NCBI RefSeq assembly: GCF_030009775.1 | Contig: NZ_JASCTH010000032.1 | Coordinates: 56,764 to 120,763, forward strand | Direction of reading: 5' to 3' | Source: Actinoplanes sandaracinus | GTDB taxonomy: Bacteria; Actinomycetota; Actinomycetes; Mycobacteriales; Micromonosporaceae | DNA length: 64,000 nucleotides | In this document: one piece after another, positions 25,927 through 35,200 of the stretch | Layout of the letters: each line of letters starts with the position of its first letter | How positions within the stretch are numbered: the first letter of the stretch is position 1 | Position numbers and translations under genes: made by a program | Notes under the pieces: model-generated | What the model was told of the DNA's origin: nothing | Database searches by the model: none | What the model saw: only the letters and a program-made list of their open reading frames with translations

Positions 25927-27138
25927 GTGCCGGCACCGGCGGTCGACGGCGAGGTCGCACGGTTGGCGGCGCTGCACGACCTGCAGGTCCTCGACAGCCC
26001 ACCGGATCCGGATTTCGATGCGGTCGTGGAACTGGCCTCACAGATCTGCGGCACGCCGATGGCCTTGGTCAGCCTGATCGATGCCGACCGGCAGTGGTTC
26101 AAGGCCCAGGTCGGCCCCGGCTTGCAGCAGACCAACCGAGACGCGTCGTTCTGCGCGCACACCATCACCGGCCGCGACGTGCTCGAGGTCCCGGACGCCA
26201 CCGCCGACCCCCGCTTCGCCGACAACCCCGCCGTCACCGGGGACCCGGCCGTGCGGTTCTACGCCGGCGTCCCTATCGCTGTCGAAGGCGGACACCACGT
26301 CGGCAGCCTCTGCGTCATCGACACCCAGCCGCGAGACCTCTCGGCGCAACAACGCCAAGCACTACGCGCGTTAGCGCGCCACGCCGCCGCGCTGATGGAA
26401 CTCCGCCGTTACGCATCGCACGCCGCGGAGATCGCCGAGCAACAACGGCGACTGGACCGGATGAAGGACTCGTTCCTCAACGCGGTCACCCACGAACTAC
26501 GCACCCCACTGTCGTCGATCGCCGGCTACCTCGAACTGCTGCTCGACTCCGACTCCCCGGACCCGGCGACCACGCACCGGTTCCTGACGGTCATGCAACG
26601 CAACTCCGACCGCCTACGGCGCCTGGTCGACGACCTCGTGCTGATCGCCCGGCTCAACCACGACGGCATCGGCCTGAACCTCACCACTCTGGACCTCGCC
26701 GAGTTGACCTACCAGCTCGTGCAGTCCAGCCGGCCCCTCGCCGCCGCCAAACAGATCACCATGCTCGAGCACACCAGCAGCCCGCTGCCCGTGCTCGGCG
26801 ACATCAAACGACTGTCACACGCCGTCAACCATCTGATCTTCAACGCGGTCAAGTTCACCGACGCCGGCGGCGCGATCACCATCAGCACCGACAGCACCGC
26901 CGGCGAACCCACCCTCACCATCACCGACACCGGCGTCGGTATCGCCCCCGGCGACATTCCGCACCTGTTCGACCGCTTCTACCGCACCCCCGACGCCGAC
27001 ACCCGCGCCGACCAAGGCATCGGCATCGGCCTGTCCATCGCCAAAGCCATCATCGACGCGCACCACGGCAGCCTGCACCTGACCAGCGAACCCGGGCGCG
27101 GCACCACCGTACGCATCATCCTGCCCACCGGCGACTAA
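25927..27138 (+). CDS. Cytoplasmic GAF-domain sensor histidine kinase
   Basis: 403 residues, no membrane segment. GAF domain about 25-155 (PMALVSLIDADRQWFKAQVG ... DASFCAHTI in pieces; VPIAVEGGHHVGSLCVID); HisKA with His189 in NAVTHELRTPLSSI; ATPase domain with N-box NHLIFNAVKFT, G1 ITDTGVGIA and G2 GIGIGLSIAK. The GTG at 25927 has GGGAG upstream. This resembles the light/redox or small-molecule sensing GAF kinases common in actinobacteria; no chromophore cysteine can be assigned confidently. A long open frame in a second register over the same DNA is a GC-codon shadow. Confidence 0.9.
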   Translation: MPAPAVDGEVARLAALHDLQVLDSPPDPDFDAVVELASQICGTPMALVSLIDADRQWFKAQVGPGLQQTNRDASFCAHTITGRDVLEVPDATADPRFADNPAVTGDPAVRFYAGVPIAVEGGHHVGSLCVIDTQPRDLSAQQRQALRALARHAAALMELRRYASHAAEIAEQQRRLDRMKDSFLNAVTHELRTPLSSIAGYLELLLDSDSPDPATTHRFLTVMQRNSDRLRRLVDDLVLIARLNHDGIGLNLTTLDLAELTYQLVQSSRPLAAAKQITMLEHTSSPLPVLGDIKRLSHAVNHLIFNAVKFTDAGGAITISTDSTAGEPTLTITDTGVGIAPGDIPHLFDRFYRTPDADTRADQGIGIGLSIAKAIIDAHHGSLHLTSEPGRGTTVRIILPTGD

Positions 27139-27243
27139 GCAGCGCGCCATCCGGTACTCAAGATCCGCACTCCCAAGAGTTGATCTAGAGCGCTGTGGGG
27201 ATTTTGGTGAACCGCGAGGCGCGCGGCAAGGCGGTGAACGCGG

Positions 27244-27810
27244 TCAGGCAGCGGTGTTGAGGTGGGCGTAGACGGTGCCGCGGGTGACGCTCAGGGTCCG
27301 GGCGATCTGCTCGACGGTGTAGGTCTGGGCGGCGTACATCTGCCGGGCGACGGCGATCTTCTCCGGGGTCATCTTGCGGGGCCGGCCGCCGTGGCGGCCT
27401 CGGGCCCGTGTCGAGGCGATGGTTTCCAGGCCGGCGGTGGTGCGTTCGCGCAGCAGGTCGCGTTCGAACTCGGCGCGCGCGGCGAACAGGTGAAGGGTCA
27501 GTTTCCCGGCGGCAGTGGTGGTCTCGACGTTCTCCCGTAAGGATCGGAACTGCACGTCGCGGTCGTGCAGGGCGTTGACGGTGTCGATGAGGTGGCGCAT
27601 GTTGCGCCCGAGCCGGTCGAGCTGCCACACCGTCAGCACGTTGCCGGGGCGCAGGTAGTCCAGAGCCGCGGCCAGTTAAGGCCGGTCGGCCTTGGCGCCG
27701 GAGGCGACGTCGGTGAACACCCGGGCGCAGCCGGCGGCGGCCAGCGCGTCGTACTGCAGGGCGGGGTTCTGCTCGCGGGTGGAGACGCGGGCGTAGCCGA
27801 TGGCCGTCAC
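27244..27810 (-). pseudogene. Serine recombinase/resolvase interrupted by one nonsense codon
   Basis: Minus strand from GTG 27810: VTAIGYARVSTREQNPALQ with the catalytic Ser in ARVST, then AGCARVFTDVASGAKADRP, an in-frame TAA at about 27674-27676, and the frame continues LAAALDYLRPGNVLTVWQLD, RLGRNMRHL and a C-terminal helix-turn-helix (YTVEQIARTLSVTRGTVYAH). In relatives the residue at the stop is usually Gln, so a CAA-to-TAA change would explain it. Otherwise full length (about 188 residues) and well preserved, so the mutation is recent, or the codon is read through. Confidence 0.8.
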
Positions 27811-28036
27811 CTGCCCAACTGTATGGTTCGCCCGTCGTGGGTCACGGGAAGCCGCACGTTGATTTTCTGACGAATTTCCGCACGCTGCGGGCAGGCCTGC
27901 GCGCCCAGCATCCCGTTGTTGATCTTGGTGTTCGGTTCGTCGTTCGTGTTTCCGAACGAGCCCCGCGTGTTTGGGCATAGCCTGATCGGGATCGCCCCTA
28001 TTGCCGGGCACCCGTGTCCGGCGGGACAGAGGATCC

Positions 28037-31000
28037 ATGGCGCTGATTCTGGTCACGTCCCTGTTCATGTTGATCTTTTTGTGGGTGTCGTGGCGGTATC
28101 TGCGGCGCCGGGATCCGCTGTTGCGTGACGTGATGTGGATGTTCTCGTCGGTGGCGATGTTGTTCGTCCTCGGGATGGTCCGGGTGGTGGCCGGCGCTCC
28201 GCCGCGAGCGCTGACGGCCGTAGCGATCGCTCTGTTGCTGGCAAAGCCCTTGTTCACGTTGCGGGTGGTGAGCCGGCTGCGCCCCATCCTGTCGTGGTGG
28301 TCGCCGGTAGCGGTGGTGGCCTGGCTGGTCACCGCGATACCGGTCCTGGTTACGCCGGCGGGGCCGCTGCCACGGCCGCAGCTGTGGCCGGCGGTGATCG
28401 TATTCTTCGCGGCGGAGACGCTGGCGGCGTGTCTGCTGGGAGCGCACGCGCGCCGTCACGGCGGCGCCGCCAAAGCCCGGTTGTGGTGCGCTGCGGCGGC
28501 TACCGGCCTGTTCGGTGTCGCGTTGCTGTTGTCCACCGGCGGTGATGTGACCCGGCTGGAATCCAGAGTCCTCGCGGTTGTTTCCGGGATGCTGTATCTG
28601 CTGGCGTTCGTTCCGCCCCGGCGGCTGCGCCGCAGGTGGGCGCAGGAGGCGGCATACGCGGTGACGCGCCGGTTGCTGGCCGCACCGGCCGACGAGCCGG
28701 CGGCCCGGACGTGGAGGCGGTACTGCGCCGGCGCTGGCGAGGTGCTCGGGGCCGACGCCGTCGTGGTGTTGATGCCGGGCCGCAGCGAGACGGTGCGAGT
28801 GGCCGGCTGCGGCGACGCGTCGCTGAACGACCGGGAGTGCACCCGTACGGGTCTCGACGAGGTCCTCGCCGAGCCGGACACGATTGACGCTCTGGCGGGC
28901 TGGACCCATCCGCCGGCGGTGGCGATCATGTTCGCACAGGCCACCGATACCCGGTACGTGACCGTGGCTCCGGTGCCGTGCGCGGACGGCCGCGGTGCGC
29001 TCCTTCTGCTCAACCGCTACCGCAGCCTGTTCGCCGAGGACGACATCGCCGCGTTCACCGAGCTGGCCGTGCAGGCCGCGGCGCTGGCTGGGCGGGCGCA
29101 GGCGCTGGCGGAGAGGGAACGGCTGGCGGTGATCGTGGAGTCGTCGCACGACGCCATCATCGGCAAGTCCCTCGACGCGACGATCACCAGCTGGAACGCG
29201 GGGGCCGAGCGGCTCTACGGCTATCACGCCGACGAGGTGGTCGGCCGGCACGCGTCCATGCTGTTCCCGCCGGGGCAGGAGGAGACCGAAGCCGCGTTCA
29301 TGGCCCGCATCGCCGGTGGTGAGCGCATCGACCAGCAGCAGGTGAAACGACGCCGCAAGGACGGCACGGTGATCACCGTGTCGTTGACCCTGTCACCGAT
29401 CACCGACGATGACGGCCACGTCGCCGGGGTCGCCTCGGTGTCGCGCGACATCAGCGAACGCCAGCGCGCCGAAGCCATGTTCGAAGGACTGCTGGAAGCC
29501 GCACCCGACGCGATCATCGGCGTCACCCACGACGGCACCATCACCCTGATCAACGCCCAGGCCGAACGGCTGTTCGGCTACCAGCGTGAGGAACTGCTGG
29601 GCCAGTCGGTGGACATCCTGGTCCCCGAGCGGCTGCGCGGCGGGCACCCGCACAAGCGCGACGGCTACTTCGCCCACCCGAGAATCCGCCCGATGGGCGC
29701 CGGGGCCGCGCTGGCCGCCGTACGCAAGGACGGCAGCGAATTTCCTGCCGAGATCAGCCTGTCCTCGGTGAAGACCGACCGAGGCATGATCGCGACCACG
29801 GCGATCCGGGACGTCACCGACCGGCTGATCGCCCAGGCCGAACGCGAGCGCCTCATCACCCAGGCAGAACGCGACGCCGCCGAGCACCGCCTGCAGCACA
29901 CCCGAAGACTGGAAAGCCTCGGCCAACTCGCCGGCGGCGTCGCCCACGACTTCAACAACATCCTCGCCGTGATCAGCAACTACGCCGAGATGATCTCCGA
30001 AACCCTCGAGGCGCCGAACCCGGACCCCACCGATCTCGCCGACGCCCGCAACGACTGCGGTCAGATCAGCCGCGCCGCCGAACGCGCCACCCGGCTGACC
30101 AAACAACTGCTCGCGTTCGGCCGCCGCGACATCACCCAGGCCGAGACACTCAACCTCAACCACGTCATCGGCGATGTCGAACCCATGCTGCGGCGCGCCA
30201 TCGGCGAACACATCCACCTGGTCACCACCCTGGACCGGGACCTGTGGCCGATCCACGCTGACGCCGGGCAGATCGAGCAGATCCTGGTCAACCTCGCCGT
30301 CAACGCCCGCGACGCGATGCCCGGCGGCGGCACCCTGTCCATCGACACCAGCAACGCCGACGTCGGCGCCGACGACCTCAGCAGCGCACCGCTGTCAGTG
30401 GGCCGCTACGTGCGCATCCGGATCAGCGACACCGGCAGCGGCATGCCCCCCGAGGTCATCGAACGCGCCTTCGAGCCGTTCTACACCACCAAGCCCAAAG
30501 GATCCGGCACCGGCCTCGGCCTGGCCACCGTGTACGGCATCGCCACCGCCGCCGGCGGCGACGTGCGCCTGTACTCCGAGAACGGCATCGGCACCACCGT
30601 CACCGTCATCCTGCCCGCCGTCGACACCCACCTCCACGACACCCCCGCCGACACCGTGGTGACAGCCGAGCCGGCCGCCGGCCCCGCCCCACACGAGACG
30701 ATCCTGATGGTCGAGGACGAAGACGACCTGCGCGTGATCACCGGCCGGATCCTGAGCCGCGCCGGCTACCACGTCTTGGCCGCCAGCGGCGGCGAGCAGG
30801 CCCTGCACCTGGCTCAAACCCACCCCGACCGGATTCACCTGCTGCTCACCGACGTGATCATGCCGAAGATGACCGGCAACGAGGTCGCCGCCCGCGTCCG
30901 CGCCATCCGGCCCGACATCCCGGTGCTGTACATGTCCGGCTACGCCGAACCCGTCCTCACCGAGAACGGCACCCTGCCCGACGGCGTCACCATCGTCGAA

Positions 31001-31114
31001 AAACCCTTCACCAGCCAAGAACTCCTTAACCGCGTCCGCGCGTTCGTGCACCCACAGGCCAAGGGCACGGGCACGCTCACCCGGCCGGCGCCCAAACAGA
31101 ACAGCCCCCACTAG
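28037..31114 (+). CDS. Large membrane hybrid histidine kinase (7TM-like/GAF/PAS/PAS/HisKA/HATPase/REC)
   Basis: 1025 residues from ATG 28037 (AGAGGA upstream; earlier in-frame starts give a charged non-membrane extension). Order: about six to seven membrane segments (1-195), GAF-like domain (about 225-360), two PAS domains (about 370-485, EVVGRHASMLFPPGQEE; about 490-610, AEISLSSVKTDRGMI), HisKA with His637 in GGVAHDFNNIL, ATPase (NARDAMPGGG, DTGSGMPP, GTGLGLATVYGI), and a receiver with Asp939 (LLLTDVIMPKMTG). Close paralogue of 16723 in its kinase and receiver halves. It is flanked by two decayed serine recombinases. Confidence 0.93.
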   Translation: MALILVTSLFMLIFLWVSWRYLRRRDPLLRDVMWMFSSVAMLFVLGMVRVVAGAPPRALTAVAIALLLAKPLFTLRVVSRLRPILSWWSPVAVVAWLVTAIPVLVTPAGPLPRPQLWPAVIVFFAAETLAACLLGAHARRHGGAAKARLWCAAAATGLFGVALLLSTGGDVTRLESRVLAVVSGMLYLLAFVPPRRLRRRWAQEAAYAVTRRLLAAPADEPAARTWRRYCAGAGEVLGADAVVVLMPGRSETVRVAGCGDASLNDRECTRTGLDEVLAEPDTIDALAGWTHPPAVAIMFAQATDTRYVTVAPVPCADGRGALLLLNRYRSLFAEDDIAAFTELAVQAAALAGRAQALAERERLAVIVESSHDAIIGKSLDATITSWNAGAERLYGYHADEVVGRHASMLFPPGQEETEAAFMARIAGGERIDQQQVKRRRKDGTVITVSLTLSPITDDDGHVAGVASVSRDISERQRAEAMFEGLLEAAPDAIIGVTHDGTITLINAQAERLFGYQREELLGQSVDILVPERLRGGHPHKRDGYFAHPRIRPMGAGAALAAVRKDGSEFPAEISLSSVKTDRGMIATTAIRDVTDRLIAQAERERLITQAERDAAEHRLQHTRRLESLGQLAGGVAHDFNNILAVISNYAEMISETLEAPNPDPTDLADARNDCGQISRAAERATRLTKQLLAFGRRDITQAETLNLNHVIGDVEPMLRRAIGEHIHLVTTLDRDLWPIHADAGQIEQILVNLAVNARDAMPGGGTLSIDTSNADVGADDLSSAPLSVGRYVRIRISDTGSGMPPEVIERAFEPFYTTKPKGSGTGLGLATVYGIATAAGGDVRLYSENGIGTTVTVILPAVDTHLHDTPADTVVTAEPAAGPAPHETILMVEDEDDLRVITGRILSRAGYHVLAASGGEQALHLAQTHPDRIHLLLTDVIMPKMTGNEVAARVRAIRPDIPVLYMSGYAEPVLTENGTLPDGVTIVEKPFTSQELLNRVRAFVHPQAKGTGTLTRPAPKQNSPH

Positions 31115-31197
31115 GTGACTACTCAACACCGGTGGACCCATCGGCGGTCATAGTGGCGAAGTTGGCGCTCGGTGGACAGTCTCACAAAAGGGTCCCA

Positions 31198-31298
31198 TTC
31201 TGAGAAGGTCCGAAAGCCGGCCCGTCACCGCGGATCCGGGCCGGATTCGTTCTCACAACCCGTTCTCACGCAAGAGTGTCGCGGCGAGGTTCTGAGAA
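31198..31298. promoter_or_regulatory. Cluster of TTCTSA motifs before a recombinase remnant
   Basis: TTCTGAGAA occurs at 31198-31206 and 31290-31298, with CGTTCTCAC at 31248-31256 and 31261-31269 (13-bp period) and GTCTCAC near 31179. Such repeated near-palindromic sites upstream of a resolvase-type gene resemble a res/recombination or operator site. The gap 31115-31586 holds nothing else recognised. Confidence 0.4.
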
Positions 31299-31586
31299 AT
31301 GTTTGCACGAAGCTCTGGGGCATGGCCGCCGACGACAAGCGTGAATCCGACTCGCGTGACGCCGACAACGTCGAGCGGCACCCGTGCCCGCGCCTCCAGG
31401 AGCAGCCCGGCTCGCCATGCCGGTCGAGATCCGGGGCGGTGGCCACCTCGTACCACACCGGCCGGTTCACCAAGGTCCGCCGACTGAGCAAGGCCCTACG
31501 CGTGCTCCCCGGCCGACCGCTGCCCGGGCCAGCCCTGGCGGCCGGGCACCCCACCACCTGCACCGCTGCGGGCCGACACCCCGGCT

Positions 31587-32380
31587 GCGGACATCCGGAT
31601 CGGGTACGCCCGCCGCAGCACCCTGACCCAGGAGCTGCAGTCGCAACTGGACGCGCTCGCCGCACATGGCATCCTCCGCGACAAGATCTTCTCCGAGAAA
31701 ATCTCCACCCGGGTCCGGGTGCGGCCTCAGTTCGAGGCGGCCCTCGCCCTTGCGCGTGAGATCAAGGCCCACGCCCCGCACTGCCGGGTCATCCTCACCG
31801 TCAACGAGATGAAACGCCTCGGCCGCGACGCCGCGGAACTCACCGCCCTGGACGACCATCTCAGCGCGCACGGCCTGGTCCTGGAGATGCTCGCCGGCCC
31901 GCTACCCGGCCTCTACGACCCGGCCGGCTCCGGGCGCATGCTGTTCGCCTTCTTCGCCGCGATGGGCGGAACCGAACGGGAGAACATCCGCGAGGCCACC
32001 CTCGAAGGCCTCGACGCCGCAGCCCGCCCTGGAAAGCACGGCGGCCGGCCCGCCGTCATCACCCCGGACATGCTGCACACGGTGCTGCGCCGCCGCGCCG
32101 CCGGCGAGACCGTCGAGCAGATCCGGCCTGACCTGTTCATCCCGACCGGTAAACGCACGGGCCGCAACCCCAGCGTGGCCAGCATCTACCGCGCACTCGC
32201 CGCCCAGGAGAAACGCAGGCGTACCCCGACGTCGTCGAACAGGCCCGAACCGAACACGCCCAGCGCACCGGCGCCGATCCTCCGGCGATCGTGCGACCCC
32301 GACCCGCCCGCGTCCTCGACCCGATCGACCCCGAGCTGGCCGCCCGCAGCCTAGGCCGCCCTCTAAACCAGACCAGTTAG
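31587..32380 (+). pseudogene. Serine recombinase remnant without start codon and with a 3' frameshift
   Basis: Recombinase-like sequence starts ADIRIGYARRSTLTQELQSQ (catalytic Ser in ARRST), continues RVILTVNEMKRLGRDAAELT and GTERENIREATLEGLDAA, and has a C-terminal helix-turn-helix-like region. No ATG, GTG or TTG precedes the catalytic region in frame; the first is a GTG at 31719, inside the domain. Near 32218 the likely coding frame shifts (to YPDVVEQARTEHAQ ... AARSLGRPLNQTS, stop at 32380). Both defects indicate a decayed gene. Confidence 0.6.
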
Positions 32381-32427
32381 AACTGCCGACCGGTAACGGA
32401 TCGTGGCGCGGCACCGACCATCCGTAT

Positions 32428-32669
32428 CTACGCCGGAGGCCGGGCCTCACGAATGACCCGGCGGACCTCCTCGGGCGGGGCCTCGCCATTGCGGTAAGCG
32501 CAGCCGCCCGCTCCGCCTCGGCGAAACGCCGGTCGCGAGCGGCGTGCTCCGCCGCTCCCGGCAGGTTGTCGACCGCCTGATCGTGTACATCAGCGCTGGC
32601 CTCCGCCGTTGCAGCGATCGCGTCAGCCGTGCGAGCAAGGGCCTCGAACATCGCGAGGGAACGATCCAT
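32428..32669 (-). pseudogene. Small helical protein gene with a single frameshift
   Basis: From ATG 32669: MDRSLAMFEALARTADAIAA, then ASADVHDQAVDNLPGAAEHA, RDRRFAEAERAA. The frame then loses sense but a one-base shift near 32502 restores YRNGEAPPEEVRRVIREA and a stop at 32428. The joined product (~80 residues) is coherent and charged, so this is a real small gene with one indel, or a sequencing error. Function unknown. Confidence 0.5.
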
Positions 32670-32737
32670 GGCAATCGCCTGCTTTCGCGTCGAAGGCATT
32701 CTGCAACCCGAGTCGCCTGCAAACGACGGCCTGAAGG

Positions 32738-33076
32738 TCATACGCATCCATCGGCTGGGCGCACGTCCACCGCAATCTTGCGGCCCACCGGCGATACGCC
32801 GGTCAGGCAGACGACCCCGTACGCCGCGTTGCCGGTCATCGCCTCGAAGACCACCTGCGGCACGCCGGTCGCCTCGATGACGATGTCAGGTCGCACCTTG
32901 GCGACGACCTCGCTCATCTGCTTCGTGTGGTAACACGCGCCGAGCGCATCGACGGCCGCGGGTTTCGGCCCCTCCGTAGCGACGTCCAGAACATGCACCT
33001 CAAACCCGCGCTGCACGCCCAGCAATCCGATCAGACCAGCGCCGGAGACCAGGACCCGCCTGACGGGCAGGCTCAT
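32738..33076 (-). pseudogene. Glucose 1-dehydrogenase (MDR family) fragment
   Basis: Rossmann-fold segment RRVLVSGAGLIGLLGVQRGF, then EVHVLDVATEGPKPAAVDAL, IVIEATGVPQVVFEAM and GVVCLTGVSPVGRKI. These match the NAD(P)-binding domain of zinc-dependent glucose dehydrogenases. The zinc-binding N-terminal domain and the C-terminus are missing, and GLIGLL-GVQ lacks about three residues normally found there. Dead fragment. Confidence 0.7.
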
Positions 33077-33124
33077 GTCGGGGGACCAGCCTGGCCCGCC
33101 AGGGCCGTTCGTGCGTGTGGTGGA

Positions 33125-33424
33125 TCAGTGGGTGCGGGGGTCGTGGTCGTTGCTGCGGCTACCGGCCTTGGCCAGGCCCCGGCTGATCATGTAGCCGATG
33201 GTGAGCAGAGTGATGTACCACCAGGCCTTGTCGGCGGCGAAGTAGTCGCTGCCGTTGTTGGCGGCGCCGTCGCCGACCATGTTGGAGGCGATCAGCACGC
33301 CGATGACGGCGAGCACGTAGACGATCAGCTCAGTGGTCTTGAACGAGGGCTTGGTCTCCTCGCCCCGCGTACGGGTGTGCGCCACGTGGGTGCTCTCGTG
33401 GTTGCCGTGAGTGGACGTAGCCAT
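33125..33424 (-). CDS. Small two-TM membrane protein, unknown function
   Basis: 99 residues: polar N-terminus rich in His and Thr (MATSTHGNHESTHVAHTRTR), membrane segment about 32-50 (LIVYVLAVIGVLIASNMVG), a short loop with Asp/Phe/Trp, second membrane segment about 68-84, charged tail. AGGAG 8 bases before the ATG at 33424. Proteins of this shape are widespread in actinobacteria without a known role. It sits between two decayed genes and appears intact. Confidence 0.7.
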   Translation of the reverse strand: MATSTHGNHESTHVAHTRTRGEETKPSFKTTELIVYVLAVIGVLIASNMVGDGAANNGSDYFAADKAWWYITLLTIGYMISRGLAKAGSRSNDHDPRTH

Positions 33425-33705
33425 CTGGTCAGCTCCTGAAGATGTTCATTAGCAATGTGTGGGGGACGTCTTCGCTGACGCCGCACCTAGAGCTACCCGC
33501 CGCCCCGAAATCCCACACCGGCAGATCCGTCACTCGTACGGGTCGGCCCTCACGTGCCACCGGTGAGGGCCCAGATGCGCCGACGGCGGGCTGCCGAGCA
33601 CGTCGCCGGATACGTGAAGCAGCGCACGGCAGTCAGCACGGCTCTTAAGCTGCGTAAACACCTCGGGGTCGATCTTTCAGGGCAGACGACAGCGCAGCGG
33701 GCCGG

Positions 33706-33843
33706 CTCGCGCCGATGTTCAAGGCGCCAGCGACCCGATCCGGCTGCGGCTGCTGTCGCTGATCGCGTCCATGGGCGAGGCCTACGTCTGCGAACTGACC
33801 AGCGCCTTCGATGTCACCGGAGCCAGAACGACCCGCCTGATCT
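33706..33843 (+). pseudogene. ArsR-family regulator remnant with frameshift
   Basis: LAPMFKA in one frame is followed, after loss of one base near 33725, by SDPIRLRLLSLIASMGEAYV, then CELTSAFDVTG. This is the start of the winged helix of an ArsR regulator (usual text FKALSDP). It ends in a strong inverted repeat after FDVTG, before the recognition helix. Confidence 0.6.
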
Positions 33844-33875
33844 GCTGTTGAGGCAGAAAGTCAGGCGGGTTGTTC
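33826..33875. terminator. Long imperfect hairpin at the end of the ArsR remnant
   Basis: GAACGACCCGCCTGA (33826-33840) pairs with TCAGGCGGGTTGTTC (33861-33875) with one mismatch; inside, TCTGC and GCAGA extend the stem. Followed by ATCTTGGG, no T-run. Could act as a terminator or mark a rearrangement end. Confidence 0.45.
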
Positions 33876-34078
33876 ATCTTGGGTGGGGGTTCGAATCGGA
33901 AGCGCACTCGTTCGGGGAGGGGCAGCTCATCATATTTACGTAGATTGCGGTATTCGGGAGTATCGTGAAGGTAATCCGTCGGGAGGCGGAGGATTCCCTG
34001 TCTCGGTGGGATGCCGGCGTCTTGTGTTGCTGGGTCTGAATTCGTCACGGCGGTGCCGAGCCGGATGCGAGGTCCCCC

Positions 34079-35125
34079 ATGACCGGTGCACACTATTTCC
34101 ACCCGAACTCGGCGGCCGGCAAGAACAGCAGACGCGACGGCGGCGACCGGGACCGGGTCTGGGATCTGGTCAGCACCTACGGGCCGGACGTCACCAGGCT
34201 ATGCCGGGCCGGCCCGGCGTTGATGTCGGGCGTGGCCGGGATGGGCCTGTCGGCCGGCCCGGCCGGCACGGTTCCGCGAATCCGGTTCTTCAGCGACACG
34301 GCCAGCTCCCAGCTGGAGGCCGCGCAGCTGACCCAGGACGAAGGCCCCTGCCGCGACGCCACCGCGACCCGGCGGCCGGTGCTGGCCGCCGACCTGTCCG
34401 CCGGGTCGTGGCGGCAGCGCTGGCCCCGGTTCACCCCGGCCGCACTCGACGCCGGGGTACGGGCGGTGTTCGCGCTGCCCCTGCATGCCGGCGGGGTCCG
34501 CTATGACGGGGCCGTCGACCTGTACCGGCCCACCCCCGGCCCGCTCAGCAGCGCCGACCACCTCGCGGCCACGATCTTCACCGCCGCGGCTGCGGAACTG
34601 CTCACCCTGGAACGTCACGGCCTGAGCCTGGCCGACGCCTTCGCCCACGGATGGCGCAGCGGCCAACCCGCCGACGCGGCGGACACCACCCACCCCGGCA
34701 CCCCCACCACCACGCCACCCGCCCCGGACCGGGTGCTGCTGGCCTGCTGGTTCGGCCCGGCGATGCTCGGCCCGGTACGCGAGCAAATCGGCGTCCTGGC
34801 CCTGCATCAAGGACTGCGCCGCGCCGACGCGCACCGGTTCACTCTGGCGATCCACGAAGCCGTCATCAACGTCGTGCACCACGGCGGCGGACACGGTCAA
34901 CTCCTGCTCTGGCACCGCGACCGACGGCTCTGGTGCGAGATCAGCGACCACGGACCCGGCATCCCCACCCCCGCCGACACCCCCACCGACGCCGATCCCG
35001 GGCAATCCGGCTGGACCGGTCTACAGATCATCCGACGAGCCTGCACCAGCCTGGACATCAGCACCGACCCCACCGGCACCCGCCTGCTGCTCAGCCACCG
35101 CCTCGACCCGCGCCCCCCGACATGA
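34079..35125 (+). CDS. GAF-like plus HATPase_c_2 protein (RsbW-type ATPase), copy 1
   Basis: 348 residues. N-terminal GAF-like domain about 25-185 (DVTRLCRAGPALMSGVAGMG; DEGPCRDATATRRPVLAADL; GVRAVFALPLHAGGVRYDGAVDLY in parts), a Pro/Thr linker, then a GHKL ATPase of the anti-sigma/RsbW class about 220-345 with N-box HEAVINVVHHGG and G1 ISDHGPGIP. Probable role: a sensor-controlled anti-sigma factor or Ser/Thr kinase acting on STAS proteins; the STAS gene follows at 35201. Strongly similar in both domains to 35774-36802. Confidence 0.88.
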   Translation: MTGAHYFHPNSAAGKNSRRDGGDRDRVWDLVSTYGPDVTRLCRAGPALMSGVAGMGLSAGPAGTVPRIRFFSDTASSQLEAAQLTQDEGPCRDATATRRPVLAADLSAGSWRQRWPRFTPAALDAGVRAVFALPLHAGGVRYDGAVDLYRPTPGPLSSADHLAATIFTAAAAELLTLERHGLSLADAFAHGWRSGQPADAADTTHPGTPTTTPPAPDRVLLACWFGPAMLGPVREQIGVLALHQGLRRADAHRFTLAIHEAVINVVHHGGGHGQLLLWHRDRRLWCEISDHGPGIPTPADTPTDADPGQSGWTGLQIIRRACTSLDISTDPTGTRLLLSHRLDPRPPT

Positions 35126-35200
35126 GCACAGACAACAGATGGCCGGCAGCTTGCACGGCGATGCAGAATCGGTAAAACCGCCGATCGGAGACGCCGCACG

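Noticed and set aside
25833..27188. 451-codon open frame overlapping the GAF kinase in another register
   Set aside because: Product is an Arg/His/Pro-rich low-complexity string without domains; the other frame gives a complete GAF-HisKA-HATPase kinase.
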